From contig JACPAS010000109.1 in the NCBI GenBank assembly GCA_016180665.1, positions 1-12,052 of the forward strand: DNA of 12,052 bases. The letters are read 5' to 3'. The notes below the pieces were generated by a model. It was not told where the DNA came from. It saw nothing but the letters and a program-made list of their open reading frames with translations, and searched no databases. The position numbers and the translations under genes were made by a program. This document shows, in pieces, positions 1-7,022 of this stretch (the stretch's first letter is position 1; the number at the start of each line of letters is the position of its first letter). The DNA comes from Microcaldota archaeon. Its GTDB lineage: Archaea; Micrarchaeota; Micrarchaeia; Anstonellales; Bilamarchaeaceae.

Positions 1-1
1 C

Positions 2-595
2 CTTCACAAGCCTTTAAGGCTTCACAAAAGAGCAGAATCATTGTATGAAATAAACGGAACTCCAGCTGATTGCGTTTTATTCGCCATTCACTCTGGTGAA
101 TTCAAAAAACCAGATCTAGTTTTCTCAGGAATAAATTTTGGGGATAATTCTTCTTTAGAAGCCATAATCGGCTCTGGAACTATTGGAGCTTGTTGGGAAG
201 CTGCTTTACAAGGCGTCCAGTCAATTGCTTTCTCTCTTTTCAGGCCAAGAGATCAATGGAAGGATAAGCATATTTGGGGCAATAGGGAGATGATTGAAAA
301 AAGAATAATAGAGGTCATTAATCTCTTAAAAGACAGGCATAGGCAAGACCTAGTATATAGTGTAAATATCCCTCCAGACCCTGCAAACTCAAAAATAGTA
401 TTTTGTAATAAACTTCAGAAAAAAAGATTTAAGGCAGTGGTTGAGAAGAGAACGGACCCATCTAATGTGCCATACTACTGGTTAAGCGGTGATTTTGGAA
501 TAGTTGAGAATGGAACGGATTTGCATGAACTAGTTAAAAATAACAACATAACCATCGCTACAGTTTCTTTTGAAAACCTTTCTGTTAAAGATTAA
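2..595 (+). CDS. surE: 5'/3'-nucleotidase SurE, 5'-truncated by the window edge
   Basis: The reading frame is open from base 2 and runs to a TAA at 593-595, so only the C-terminal part (about 197 residues) is present. SurE is a metal-dependent phosphatase acting on nucleoside monophosphates, probably in nucleotide salvage or stress survival. Family motifs are clear: NGTPADCV, then PDLVFSGINFG, SGTIGACWEA and the late YYWLSGD / GTDLHELV segment that corresponds to the usual YYW..GTD region. The N-terminal metal-binding DD motif, normally within the first ten residues, lies outside the window. A TTG at 41 is not the start, because LHKPLRLHK, which matches the family, is encoded upstream of it. 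The next gene begins 2 bases after the stop, so the two are probably co-transcribed. The family call is certain; the substrate is not. Confidence 0.95.
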   Translation, partial: LHKPLRLHKRAESLYEINGTPADCVLFAIHSGEFKKPDLVFSGINFGDNSSLEAIIGSGTIGACWEAALQGVQSIAFSLFRPRDQWKDKHIWGNREMIEKRIIEVINLLKDRHRQDLVYSVNIPPDPANSKIVFCNKLQKKRFKAVVEKRTDPSNVPYYWLSGDFGIVENGTDLHELVKNNNITIATVSFENLSVKD

Positions 596-597
596 TC

Positions 598-1026
598 ATG
601 GATTGGAAATCTCATGCAACAATAGGAATTCTTTTGACCTTAATAACATTTATCTATTTTTTTCAAGTCACAAATATTATTCAGCTTCTTCCATTAGTCT
701 TGTTTGCAGGTTTTAGTGCGTTATTGCCGGATTTGGATCATAAGATGAGTAAGGGAAAAGAAATTCTTGATGGCGTAATAATTATCTTTGCAATAATTAT
801 TGCGTTTGTAAATAATTCAATAATACTTTTTTTCGCTTTGATCGGACTTTATTTTTTATTTTTTACAATTCTAAAACCAAAACATAGGGGAGTTACGCAT
901 TCAATACTTTTTACTTTAGTATATGCTGCATTAATCTATTTTCTAATTAGTTTAAATTTTGCAATAGCTGGTTTTATTGGTTATTTATCTCACTTAATTG
1001 CGGATAGGGAATTAAAATTATTTTAA
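598..1026 (+). CDS. YdjM-like membrane-bound putative metal-dependent hydrolase
   Basis: This 142-residue multi-pass membrane protein belongs to the YdjM/DUF457 family of putative metal-dependent hydrolases. The conserved polar residues sit at membrane borders: H6 at the N-terminus, LLPDLDH at 42-48, HRGVTHS at 96-102 and YLSHLIAD at 129-136. About four hydrophobic segments separate them (roughly 9-22, 29-43, 60-92, 103-130). The His and Asp pattern suggests a metal site in or near the membrane; the true substrate of the family is not established. The protein ends right after SHLIADRELKLF, so it lacks the longer C-terminal tail of many bacterial members, which may be normal for a short archaeal form. 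It starts 2 bases after surE and lacks a good Shine-Dalgarno site, which suggests translational coupling. Confidence 0.8.
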   Translation: MDWKSHATIGILLTLITFIYFFQVTNIIQLLPLVLFAGFSALLPDLDHKMSKGKEILDGVIIIFAIIIAFVNNSIILFFALIGLYFLFFTILKPKHRGVTHSILFTLVYAALIYFLISLNFAIAGFIGYLSHLIADRELKLF

Positions 1027-1037
1027 TCAAATCTGAT

Positions 1038-1409
1038 CTACATAGTATTAGACTTTTTTATCTCACACCTGATGTCTATTGGCTTCTCAACTCTTGCATC
1101 AATTACTCCATCTTTATTATAGTAGTATCCAACTACTTTACATCGATAAATCTGGGGATTACTGTAAGTATTTCCATATACTTTTACTGACTTTTCCATA
1201 TACTGCTTTTTCTCAACTATTCCAATTCTTACCCTGCCTTTCTTCAATGTGTTGTCAGGGCTAAGAGAAAGCTTTTCAGGAACAATAATATCTGCTTCTG
1301 TCCAATAGTGATTATCAGAGTCGTTCTCTACCCTTATTATAATCTCAATGTGGTTCGGTGAATAAGAAAATAATACTGGCGGATGCGTACGAAGAGTAAG
1401 GTTAACCAT
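1038..1409 (-). CDS. Conserved small beta-rich protein of unknown function
   Basis: No function is recognised. The frame can be extended upstream to 1568, but that extension overlaps the winged-helix gene on the other strand and encodes a low-quality sequence. I therefore place the start at the ATG at 1409-1407, giving 123 residues. The protein has no signal peptide or membrane segment. It is rich in alternating hydrophobic residues (HIEIIIRVEND, ARVEKPIDIRCEI) and contains YWTEADIIVPEKLSLSP and YRCKVVGYYYNKDGVID, which suggests an immunoglobulin-like or other beta-sandwich fold. The layout resembles small archaeal conserved proteins I have a general impression of but cannot name. It is divergent from the winged-helix gene and converges on the YdjM-like gene with an 11-base gap. 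Alternative: an upstream non-ATG start. Confidence 0.65.
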   Translation of the reverse strand: MVNLTLRTHPPVLFSYSPNHIEIIIRVENDSDNHYWTEADIIVPEKLSLSPDNTLKKGRVRIGIVEKKQYMEKSVKVYGNTYSNPQIYRCKVVGYYYNKDGVIDARVEKPIDIRCEIKKSNTM

Positions 1410-1476
1410 GAAAATCAGGTTAACTACGTGATTCACATTAATAAGCTTTTTTAATTTAGAGTTCTTAATCAAGTTG
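1410..1476. promoter_or_regulatory. Divergent promoter region between the beta-rich and winged-helix genes
   Basis: This 67-base AT-rich gap separates two divergent genes. For the minus gene, cttattaa (complement of 1438-1445) lies about 30 bases upstream of its ATG. For the plus gene, the T-rich and A-rich stretch cttttttaattta (1446-1458) lies about 25 bases upstream of its ATG. Both spacings suit leaderless archaeal transcripts, and neither start has a good Shine-Dalgarno site. The boxes are weak and were judged by eye. Confidence 0.35.
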
Positions 1477-1932
1477 ATGATTCCTGAATCAAAGCTAGTT
1501 AAATCAGAAATTACTATACGTGAATTGGCTCTACCTGAAGAGGTCAAGCTAACAAGAAAATCACTCATAAGGTGGCTTGCTTTATCAATGGGACTAATAT
1601 CACCTAATGAAAGCAGAAGACTTTTATTAGATATTTTGGAAGTTTTGTTTTATTTTCACATAAAAAAAGAGGCTCCAACCACAAAACAAATAATGGATAA
1701 AATAACTGAATTTGGAGGTAAAAAATCAACCGAAAAGGCAGTTTATTATCACCTTCTAAAATTAAAAGACGGTGGCTTCATAACGAGAAAAAAAGGGCAA
1801 TACTATTTGGGAGATGGGGAATGGAAACAGATGAACGAGGTCTTCAGAGATTTCTACAACAGGCAAACTACTCCAGCATTTGGAAAAATAAATGAGGCTT
1901 TTGAAAAGCTTGATTCTGTATATAATTTATAA
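1477..1932 (+). CDS. Winged-helix DNA-binding protein (putative transcription regulator)
   Basis: This is a 151-residue soluble protein. A conserved-looking N-terminal stretch, TRKSLIRWLALSMGLISP (26-43) followed by NESRR, leads into a winged-helix fold. Helices span about 48-62 (LLLDILEVLFYF) and 68-78 (TTKQIMDKITEF), a likely recognition helix lies at 83-98 (KSTEKAVYYHLLKLKD), and the wing is at 99-112 (GGFITRKKGQYYLG). A C-terminal helix follows. The AVYYHLLKLKDGGFI pattern is like PadR/ArsR-type regulators. Such proteins usually bind promoter DNA, possibly their own divergent promoter. The TTG just before it (1474) would add one residue; the ATG at 1477 is preferred. The HMG-CoA reductase gene starts 35 bases downstream, so read-through into it is possible. 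The target and effector are unknown. Confidence 0.75.
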   Translation: MIPESKLVKSEITIRELALPEEVKLTRKSLIRWLALSMGLISPNESRRLLLDILEVLFYFHIKKEAPTTKQIMDKITEFGGKKSTEKAVYYHLLKLKDGGFITRKKGQYYLGDGEWKQMNEVFRDFYNRQTTPAFGKINEAFEKLDSVYNL

Positions 1933-1956
1933 TCTTTTACTAATACTAATTGAGTA

Positions 1957-1960
1957 AGGT
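1957..1960 (+). promoter_or_regulatory. Shine-Dalgarno site deciding the HMG-CoA reductase start
   Basis: AGGT at 1957-1960 sits 7 bases before the ATG at 1968. It lies downstream of the TTG at 1950, so it supports the ATG and not the TTG as the start. Confidence 0.6.
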
Positions 1961-1967
1961 TTATTAT

Positions 1968-3224
1968 ATGACTAATCTTTCTGGTTTCTATAAACTTAAT
2001 GCAGAGGAAAGGTTAAATCTCATTAAGAAGAAATATTCTCTTTCCAAAGAAGAGGTTGAAATCCTAAAAAATACTGGAGCTTTAAGCATTTCAACAGCAG
2101 ACCGCATGATAGAAAATGTAGTTTCTACGTTTCATCTCCCATTCGCCCTGGCAAATAATTTTGTTATTAACGGCAAAGAATACCTTATTCCAATGGTTTT
2201 AGAAGAACCGTCCGTAGTAGCTGCAGCGTGCAAAGCAGCAAAACTTTCTCTTCCAGCAGGTTTTACTTCAGATGCAGATGAACCAGTAATGATTGGCCAA
2301 ATACAAATTATGGGGATAAAAGATACAGAAAATGCAAAGAAGATGTTTGAGGAAAAAAAAGCTGAAATACTCCAAATTGCAAAGACTTATGCAGTTCAAA
2401 TTGAAAAATTTGGAGGTGGAATAAAGGCATTAAATGCACGAGTTCTAGAATCAATTCGAGGAAAAATATTTCTTGTTGAATTCGATGTTGATGTAAGAGA
2501 TGCAATGGGTGCAAATACCATAAACACAATTCTGGAAGGTGTTGCCCCTTCGATAATTCAATTTATTGGAGGAACAATTCGCCTTCGTATTCTCTCAAAT
2601 CTGGCAGTAAAAAGAAAAGTCCGCGCCAAGGTAATATGGAAAAAAGAACTTATTGGAGAAGATGGGGTGGAAGGTGTTTTGGACGGATACGCCCTTGCAG
2701 CCTCAGACATTTTCCGATGCTCAACTCACAATAAAGGAATAATGAACGGAATAGATGCAGTTGGTATTGCTACGGGTAACGACTGGAGGGCAGTAGAAGC
2801 TGGTGCGCATTCTTACGCATCACTAAATGGATACAAACCACTAACTCATTATGAGAAAAATAAAGAAGGGGATTTAGTAGGCTCAATAGAACTTCCTCTT
2901 CCAGTAGGCACAATTGGTGGAGCTATTAACACAAATCCCCTCTCAAAAATTGCACTTAAAATTCTTGGCGTTAAATCAGCAAGAGAACTTGCAATGGCTA
3001 TGGCATGCGTCGGATTGGCTAATAATTTTGCAGCTTTACTGGCGCTATCAACAACCGGAATTCAGAAAGGCCATATGAAACTGCACGCAAAAAATATAGC
3101 CGTTCTAGCAGGTGCTTCAACTCCAGAAGAAATAGACTCGGTTACTGAGGTCCTAGGAGAAAATAAAAACTTCTCACTAGATTTTGCTAAACAAACTCTG
3201 GAGAAAGTAAGAGGTAGTAAATAA
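1968..3224 (+). CDS. mvaA: Class II (bacterial-type) 3-hydroxy-3-methylglutaryl-CoA reductase
   Basis: This 418-residue enzyme reduces HMG-CoA to mevalonate, the committed step of archaeal isoprenoid lipid synthesis. It matches the class II family (Pseudomonas mevalonii type) along its whole length, without the N-terminal membrane domain of eukaryotic class I enzymes. Motifs include SGFYKL near the start, IENVVSTFHLPFA, EEPSVVAAA, the dinucleotide-binding DVRDAMGAN (175-183), THNKGIMNGID, and GNDWRAVEAGAH. GIQKGHMKLHAKN follows toward the C-terminus. The catalytic residues known from the family are all present: Glu80 (EEPS), Lys256 (HNKG), Asp272 (GNDW) and His369 (KGHM). An alternative TTG start at 1950 is less likely because of the Shine-Dalgarno position. 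Its TAA overlaps the next ATG by one base, which indicates co-translation with the membrane protein. The residue matching the NADH-selecting Asp146 of P. mevalonii appears to be Ala142. Confidence 0.96.
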   Translation: MTNLSGFYKLNAEERLNLIKKKYSLSKEEVEILKNTGALSISTADRMIENVVSTFHLPFALANNFVINGKEYLIPMVLEEPSVVAAACKAAKLSLPAGFTSDADEPVMIGQIQIMGIKDTENAKKMFEEKKAEILQIAKTYAVQIEKFGGGIKALNARVLESIRGKIFLVEFDVDVRDAMGANTINTILEGVAPSIIQFIGGTIRLRILSNLAVKRKVRAKVIWKKELIGEDGVEGVLDGYALAASDIFRCSTHNKGIMNGIDAVGIATGNDWRAVEAGAHSYASLNGYKPLTHYEKNKEGDLVGSIELPLPVGTIGGAINTNPLSKIALKILGVKSARELAMAMACVGLANNFAALLALSTTGIQKGHMKLHAKNIAVLAGASTPEEIDSVTEVLGENKNFSLDFAKQTLEKVRGSK

Positions 3225-4654
3225 TGGACAAAAAGAACCTTTTGTATATTGGTTTATTTCTGCTATTAGTACTTTCATTTTTTCTAGCATACGCTCCATA
3301 CGGTCTTTCTGAAAAAGGCTATGCTGATTTATTGAGCAAGGGGTCCTATCTTTCTTCATTAGACCTATCTACAATAAAAATTCTTGTTATTTTATCTGCA
3401 TTTATTTCCGCTGTTCTCGTATGGTTATCAGTAGAGGATAAAAACATAATTAATCTTTCAGTAGTTGTTCTTTTTTTACTATCTCCCTATATAATAAACA
3501 ATGTAGTCAATTTCGAGACTCCAGGAGAATTTCTGCCATTAATTCTATTTTCTCTTTCAATATTTCTCTTCTCCAAATACGAAAATACGAATCTAAAATA
3601 TATTGCAATACTTCCAATTGCACTTGGTTTATACATATCCTATCCTTATGGATCATTTGATTTGGAGAAAATAAAGGAAGCAGGTTTTATACTTCCTCTT
3701 TCATTTTTAGTTGTAGGCAGATTTTTGGCCACTAATACAGTTAGCAATGAGCTTATAATAACTGTTTTAGGCATAATACTGAGTACTGTTAATACGCCTC
3801 TTGCATTAGTTCTACTGACTTTTTCCACGATCCGTGAAACAAAATATCTGGATGAACTGAAAAATGTTGTCTGGTTCCTCATTATTCTATTACTATCATT
3901 TTATTTACTATTCAATGCAGGATTTTCAGACCCGCTGAATATTCTCATAATTGGTGGATCAGTCATCTTAGTATTATACCTGGTATCTTCACTATATAGT
4001 TTCAATTTTAAATCATTTAGTAAATTCTTCTTCTTGTTCTTAATGTTAACCGGGTTCTCCTATATAATTCTAAATTTAGATAGTGCAGCTTCAACCTCGA
4101 AAGCACCAACACAAGCCGAAATAGAAACACTTTTAGAAATTAAAGCAAAAGGATATTCAGTTGCGTCATTATCAGAAAGCCAGTCATTTGTATTTTATAC
4201 AGGTAAAAATCCCCAGATAATCACTTCCCAATTTCTATTATCAGATAAAAAAGCTTCTTTTGGTTATCTGCTTTTATCTTCTGACTCTTTATTCTCAACC
4301 TTCGCCTCTCAGCCAATTGTATTTAGGTTCTTACAGTTTGATGAATCTTCAGGTTCTCGTCAGGCAGTATTTCTAAATTCCCCATACCTTCTACTAGTTC
4401 CAATTTCAAACAGCGGAGCTATAAACGGGAATGCTAAGCTGGTTGTTTCTTCTGGAGAAAATACATTTCAGGTACTGAGAGAAATACCCTTTACAAAACT
4501 AAAACTATTAGACAGTAATCTCCAAATATCTGATCAAAACAATTTGATTATAGATATGGAAGGAATTGAAGATAGTCTATTAAGTAATATTATTTCAAAA
4601 TACATTGCTGTTTATAAAAATGGAAATGTAAAAATATTAAAGGTGTCAGAGTGA
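3224..4654 (+). CDS. Multi-pass membrane protein with C-terminal extracytoplasmic domain, possibly GT-C-like
   Basis: This 476-residue protein has about ten hydrophobic segments in the first 282 residues (roughly 5-25, 51-68, 75-92, 101-116, 124-139, 153-167, 174-198, 214-232, 238-256, 264-282). A mostly soluble domain follows (283-476). The layout, with many helices, a polar first loop (26-50) and a C-terminal globular domain, recalls the GT-C fold of STT3/AglB oligosaccharyltransferases and PMT-like enzymes. However, I see no acidic catalytic DxD or ExD motif in the first loop and no WWDYG motif, so catalytic activity is not supported. It may be an accessory, flippase-like or degenerate member. 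Context favours glycan or lipid-carrier work: it starts at a TAATG overlap with HMG-CoA reductase (Shine-Dalgarno gaggt at 3211-3215) and ends in a four-base GTGA overlap with the GlcNAc-1-phosphate transferase gene. The function is unknown. Confidence 0.8.
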   Translation: MDKKNLLYIGLFLLLVLSFFLAYAPYGLSEKGYADLLSKGSYLSSLDLSTIKILVILSAFISAVLVWLSVEDKNIINLSVVVLFLLSPYIINNVVNFETPGEFLPLILFSLSIFLFSKYENTNLKYIAILPIALGLYISYPYGSFDLEKIKEAGFILPLSFLVVGRFLATNTVSNELIITVLGIILSTVNTPLALVLLTFSTIRETKYLDELKNVVWFLIILLLSFYLLFNAGFSDPLNILIIGGSVILVLYLVSSLYSFNFKSFSKFFFLFLMLTGFSYIILNLDSAASTSKAPTQAEIETLLEIKAKGYSVASLSESQSFVFYTGKNPQIITSQFLLSDKKASFGYLLLSSDSLFSTFASQPIVFRFLQFDESSGSRQAVFLNSPYLLLVPISNSGAINGNAKLVVSSGENTFQVLREIPFTKLKLLDSNLQISDQNNLIIDMEGIEDSLLSNIISKYIAVYKNGNVKILKVSE

Positions 4655-5637
4655 TTCAGGAGTTAGTACTTATACTAGTCGTTTCTTTTGTTATTACTTA
4701 TACATTTACTTCACTGTTGATTCCAAGATTAAAGCGTTTTGGTCTGACTGGCAAGGATGTGAATAAACCAGATAAACAAGAAGTTGCAGAGATGGGTGGA
4801 ATAGCTGTTGTTGCTGGTTTTACAGGAGGCATCCTATTAGCAGTATTTTTAAATTCGTTCTCTGACTTTTCTTTTAATTTGGTAAATGTTCTAGCGGCAT
4901 TAATAACGATTCATTCAATAGCTTTTATAGGAATTATAGATGATTTACTTGATATTCCACAATATGTTAAGGCATTCTTACCATTGTTTGCTGCAGTACC
5001 TCTTGTAGCAGTTTCAGCAGCAGGGAGTACAGAACTTATAATCCCATTCTACGGGCCTTTAGATCTAGGCCCCATCTACATTTTTATTCTAATTCCAATT
5101 GGTGTTGCAGTTGCTTCTAATCTTACTAATATGCTTGCTGGTTTTAATGGTTTAGAATCCGGGATGGGCACAGTAATTTTCATTTCCATGACTGTTCTTG
5201 CATTATTTTTTGCCAAGACAGAAATGGTAGTTCTTTTTCTCCCAATGATCGGTGCTCTTCTTGGATTTCTTCCACATAACCTATTCCCAGCAAAAATATT
5301 TCCAGGGGATATAGGCAACTTAACAATCGGAGCTGTTCTAGCAGCAGGAGTTATAATAGGAAATATGGAAACTGCAGGAGCACTGTTGCTTTCCCTTTAT
5401 GTTCTTGACTTCTTCATAAAACTAAAAAATCATTTTCCAAGTAAGGAATGGTGGGGTGAATTTAGAGATGGAAAACTTTATCCTGTTAGCGGAAGAGTAC
5501 GCGGTCTGTGCCAGTTAATCATGAAATTATTTAATGGCGTATCTGAAAGTAGATTAACTATGGTGCTCCTAACACTACAAATACTAATTTCCACGTTCGT
5601 AGTCGCTGTTTTTATAACTAGTAGTTTTAAGTTTTAG
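4651..5637 (+). CDS. UDP-GlcNAc:polyprenyl-phosphate GlcNAc-1-phosphate transferase (AglH/DPAGT1-like)
   Basis: This 328-residue integral membrane protein is of the polyprenyl-phosphate N-acetylhexosamine-1-phosphate transferase superfamily (MraY/WecA/DPAGT1). It most resembles eukaryotic Alg7/DPAGT1 and archaeal AglH. It moves a sugar-1-phosphate from a UDP-sugar to dolichyl phosphate on the cytoplasmic side, the first step of lipid-linked glycan synthesis. Visible signatures are NKPDKQEVAEMGGI (38-51), IIDDLLDIP (95-103, with the metal-binding acidic pair D97/D98), NLTNMLAGFNGLESG (157-171) and HNLFPAKIFPGDIGNL (209-224, with the conserved Asp220). A hydrophilic loop near 258-285 follows. 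About ten membrane helices are expected. The start is a GTG inside the stop of the preceding gene, with AGGTG at 4641-4645 five bases upstream. The exact sugar (GlcNAc or another HexNAc) cannot be read from sequence. Confidence 0.92.
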   Translation: MIQELVLILVVSFVITYTFTSLLIPRLKRFGLTGKDVNKPDKQEVAEMGGIAVVAGFTGGILLAVFLNSFSDFSFNLVNVLAALITIHSIAFIGIIDDLLDIPQYVKAFLPLFAAVPLVAVSAAGSTELIIPFYGPLDLGPIYIFILIPIGVAVASNLTNMLAGFNGLESGMGTVIFISMTVLALFFAKTEMVVLFLPMIGALLGFLPHNLFPAKIFPGDIGNLTIGAVLAAGVIIGNMETAGALLLSLYVLDFFIKLKNHFPSKEWWGEFRDGKLYPVSGRVRGLCQLIMKLFNGVSESRLTMVLLTLQILISTFVVAVFITSSFKF

Positions 5638-5655
5638 TTTTCTATTTCGTTTCGA
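5620..5655. terminator. T-rich convergent end shared by two operons
   Basis: The plus-strand transferase gene ends at 5637 and the minus-strand nucleotidyltransferase gene ends at 5642, leaving four bases between the stops. The plus strand here is T-rich (tagttttaagttttag, then tttctatttcgttt), which is typical of archaeal termination. There is no clear hairpin. Confidence 0.35.
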
Positions 5656-6358
5656 GTAATTCAGCAATACTGTTTAAGCTTACACTCTTCAGATCCTTTA
5701 TCTTGTCGTATTCTGATACTCTCCCTATGTCAAACCAGTGTCCATCAAACTTGTAAGCAGTTATCTTCTGGCCGCTTTTCAGCAACCTTGGAAAAACATC
5801 TTTTGCAAAATCTTCCCTTTCCATTATGTAATCGAATATCTTCGGTTCAAAAATATAAATAGCAGTATTTATAAAATTTTCAAAAACTGGCTTTTCAACA
5901 AAGTTATTTACCTCATTATCATTAAGCTCAACAACTCCATACTCAATTTTTGTTCTGTGTTTTTTTAGTGCAATTGTTGCGATATTTTTCTTTTTCTTAT
6001 GAAGTTCAATCATTTTTCTAAAATCTATCTCTGCGATGTGGTCCCCCATTGTTACTACAAATGTTTCTTTTACTTTTCCTTTGAAATCAAGGATAGAACC
6101 AGCAGTATTTTTTGGTGAGGTCTCTTCTGCATATTTAATATTCACTCCAAATTTTGAACCATTGCCAAAGTAATCAGTTATCTGATTCCTTAGATATCCA
6201 ACAGTCATTACTATATCAGTTATCCCATTTGCCCTAAGATTCTCAATTACGAACTGTAAGATTGGTTTTCCACCAACTTTCAGCATAGGTTTTGGTGTTT
6301 TATAGGTATACGGCCTTAACCTCGTGCCTTCGCCACCACACAATACAAATGCTTTCAT
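5642..6358 (-). CDS. Sugar-1-phosphate nucleotidyltransferase
   Basis: This 238-residue cytosolic enzyme is of the NTP_transferase family, which joins a sugar-1-phosphate and an NTP into an NDP-sugar. The N-terminal nucleotide-binding signature GGEGTRLRPYT (8-18) is followed by TPKPMLKVGGKPI (21-33). Metal-binding Asp106 lies in TMGDH, VEKP is at 154-157, INTAIYIFEP at 163-172 and HWFDIGR at 207-213. It lacks the C-terminal left-handed beta-helix of longer GlmU- or GMPP-type members, so it is the short form. Sequence cannot decide between mannose-1-phosphate guanylyltransferase and glucose-1-phosphate thymidylyl- or uridylyltransferase. The start is supported by a strong GGTGA about six bases upstream. 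It follows the DUF92 gene by 13 bases, so the two are probably co-transcribed and likely supply surface glycan synthesis. Confidence 0.92.
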   Translation of the reverse strand: MKAFVLCGGEGTRLRPYTYKTPKPMLKVGGKPILQFVIENLRANGITDIVMTVGYLRNQITDYFGNGSKFGVNIKYAEETSPKNTAGSILDFKGKVKETFVVTMGDHIAEIDFRKMIELHKKKKNIATIALKKHRTKIEYGVVELNDNEVNNFVEKPVFENFINTAIYIFEPKIFDYIMEREDFAKDVFPRLLKSGQKITAYKFDGHWFDIGRVSEYDKIKDLKSVSLNSIAELLETK

Positions 6359-6371
6359 ATTTTGTCACCAA

Positions 6372-6986
6372 TTACGCGATTAAATATCCTACTAGTCCAC
6401 CAGTAATAGAGCATATTAAATTTGTCGTACCTTTCGTTCCAATACCTTTTTCTTCTAATACTCCAAACAAACTATCAACTAAACTGCCCACAAAGCCAGC
6501 AGTTGCTATAATTAATGCTTTTGTGGGAGTTATGTTGAATATTAATATTGCAGTAACCCCTATAAATAATGCACCTGCTATTGATAGGATTAAACCAGTT
6601 ATACTAATCGCTCCGCTTGTTCCTTGCTTTACCTTTTTGAAATTTTCCAGAGAAACTGGTTCCCCTCCAAGAACTCCAAGTTCAGAACCAAATTTATCTG
6701 CAGTTATAGCAGCTATTGAGCATAAGTATGGAATGCCCCCTATTTGTGGACTTAATATTGCCAGAAAAGTTGGTACTACCCCATTAGATAATACATTTAT
6801 CCAGCCACGTTCATGTTCGTATATCCCCATACTTTTTTTCTTTTCATGCCTATATTTAGTAGCAATAACTGCTAAAAAAAGAAATACTAACATAGCAACT
6901 AGATAGCGTATATTAGAAAAAATTAGTATGATAAGCCCCATTAAGATGGCTATCGTAACTCCCTTCTTATCTAATAAAAGAGACAT
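6372..6986 (-). CDS. DUF92/TMEM19-like integral membrane protein (possible isoprenyl-phosphate kinase)
   Basis: This 204-residue polytopic membrane protein is of the DUF92 family, which includes human TMEM19 and plant VTE6. VTE6 is known to phosphorylate phytyl phosphate. Family features seen are ERGWINVLSNG (59-69), the acidic loop ITADKFGSELGVLGG (94-108), QGTSGAISITG (121-131) and the late GFVGSLVDSLFG (164-175) followed by KGIGTKGTTNL. About five to six membrane helices separate these loops. It is a little shorter than many members. By analogy it could turn an isoprenyl monophosphate into a diphosphate or recycle an isoprenyl carrier. That is inference, though its neighbours (a nucleotidyltransferase gene, and HMG-CoA reductase and AglH-like genes across the convergent boundary) fit it. 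Shine-Dalgarno aggggaa lies just before the ATG, 36 bases after the Alba gene. Confidence 0.82.
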   Translation of the reverse strand: MSLLLDKKGVTIAILMGLIILIFSNIRYLVAMLVFLFLAVIATKYRHEKKKSMGIYEHERGWINVLSNGVVPTFLAILSPQIGGIPYLCSIAAITADKFGSELGVLGGEPVSLENFKKVKQGTSGAISITGLILSIAGALFIGVTAILIFNITPTKALIIATAGFVGSLVDSLFGVLEEKGIGTKGTTNLICSITGGLVGYLIA

Positions 6987-6997
6987 ATATTCCCCTA

Positions 6998-7021
6998 TTA
7001 AAATATAAATAAAAAATAAAA
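6998..7021 (-). terminator. T-rich stretch after the Alba gene
   Basis: Read on the minus strand, this 24-base stretch just after the Alba stop is almost only T and A with several T runs (starts cttttattttttatt). Such tracts terminate archaeal transcription. It also includes a TATA-like tttatatttt about 20 bases before the DUF92 start, so a promoter role is the alternative. Part of transcription may still read through. Confidence 0.4.
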
Positions 7022-7022
7022 G

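Noticed and set aside
1410..1568. N-terminal extension of the minus-strand beta-rich protein to 1568
   Set aside because: It overlaps the well-supported winged-helix gene on the plus strand, and its residues look like an antisense reading without fold-like pattern.
6292..6906. Long plus-strand frame of 204 codons
   Set aside because: It is antisense to the DUF92 gene, which has clear family motifs and a Shine-Dalgarno site; the plus frame shows no recognisable motifs.
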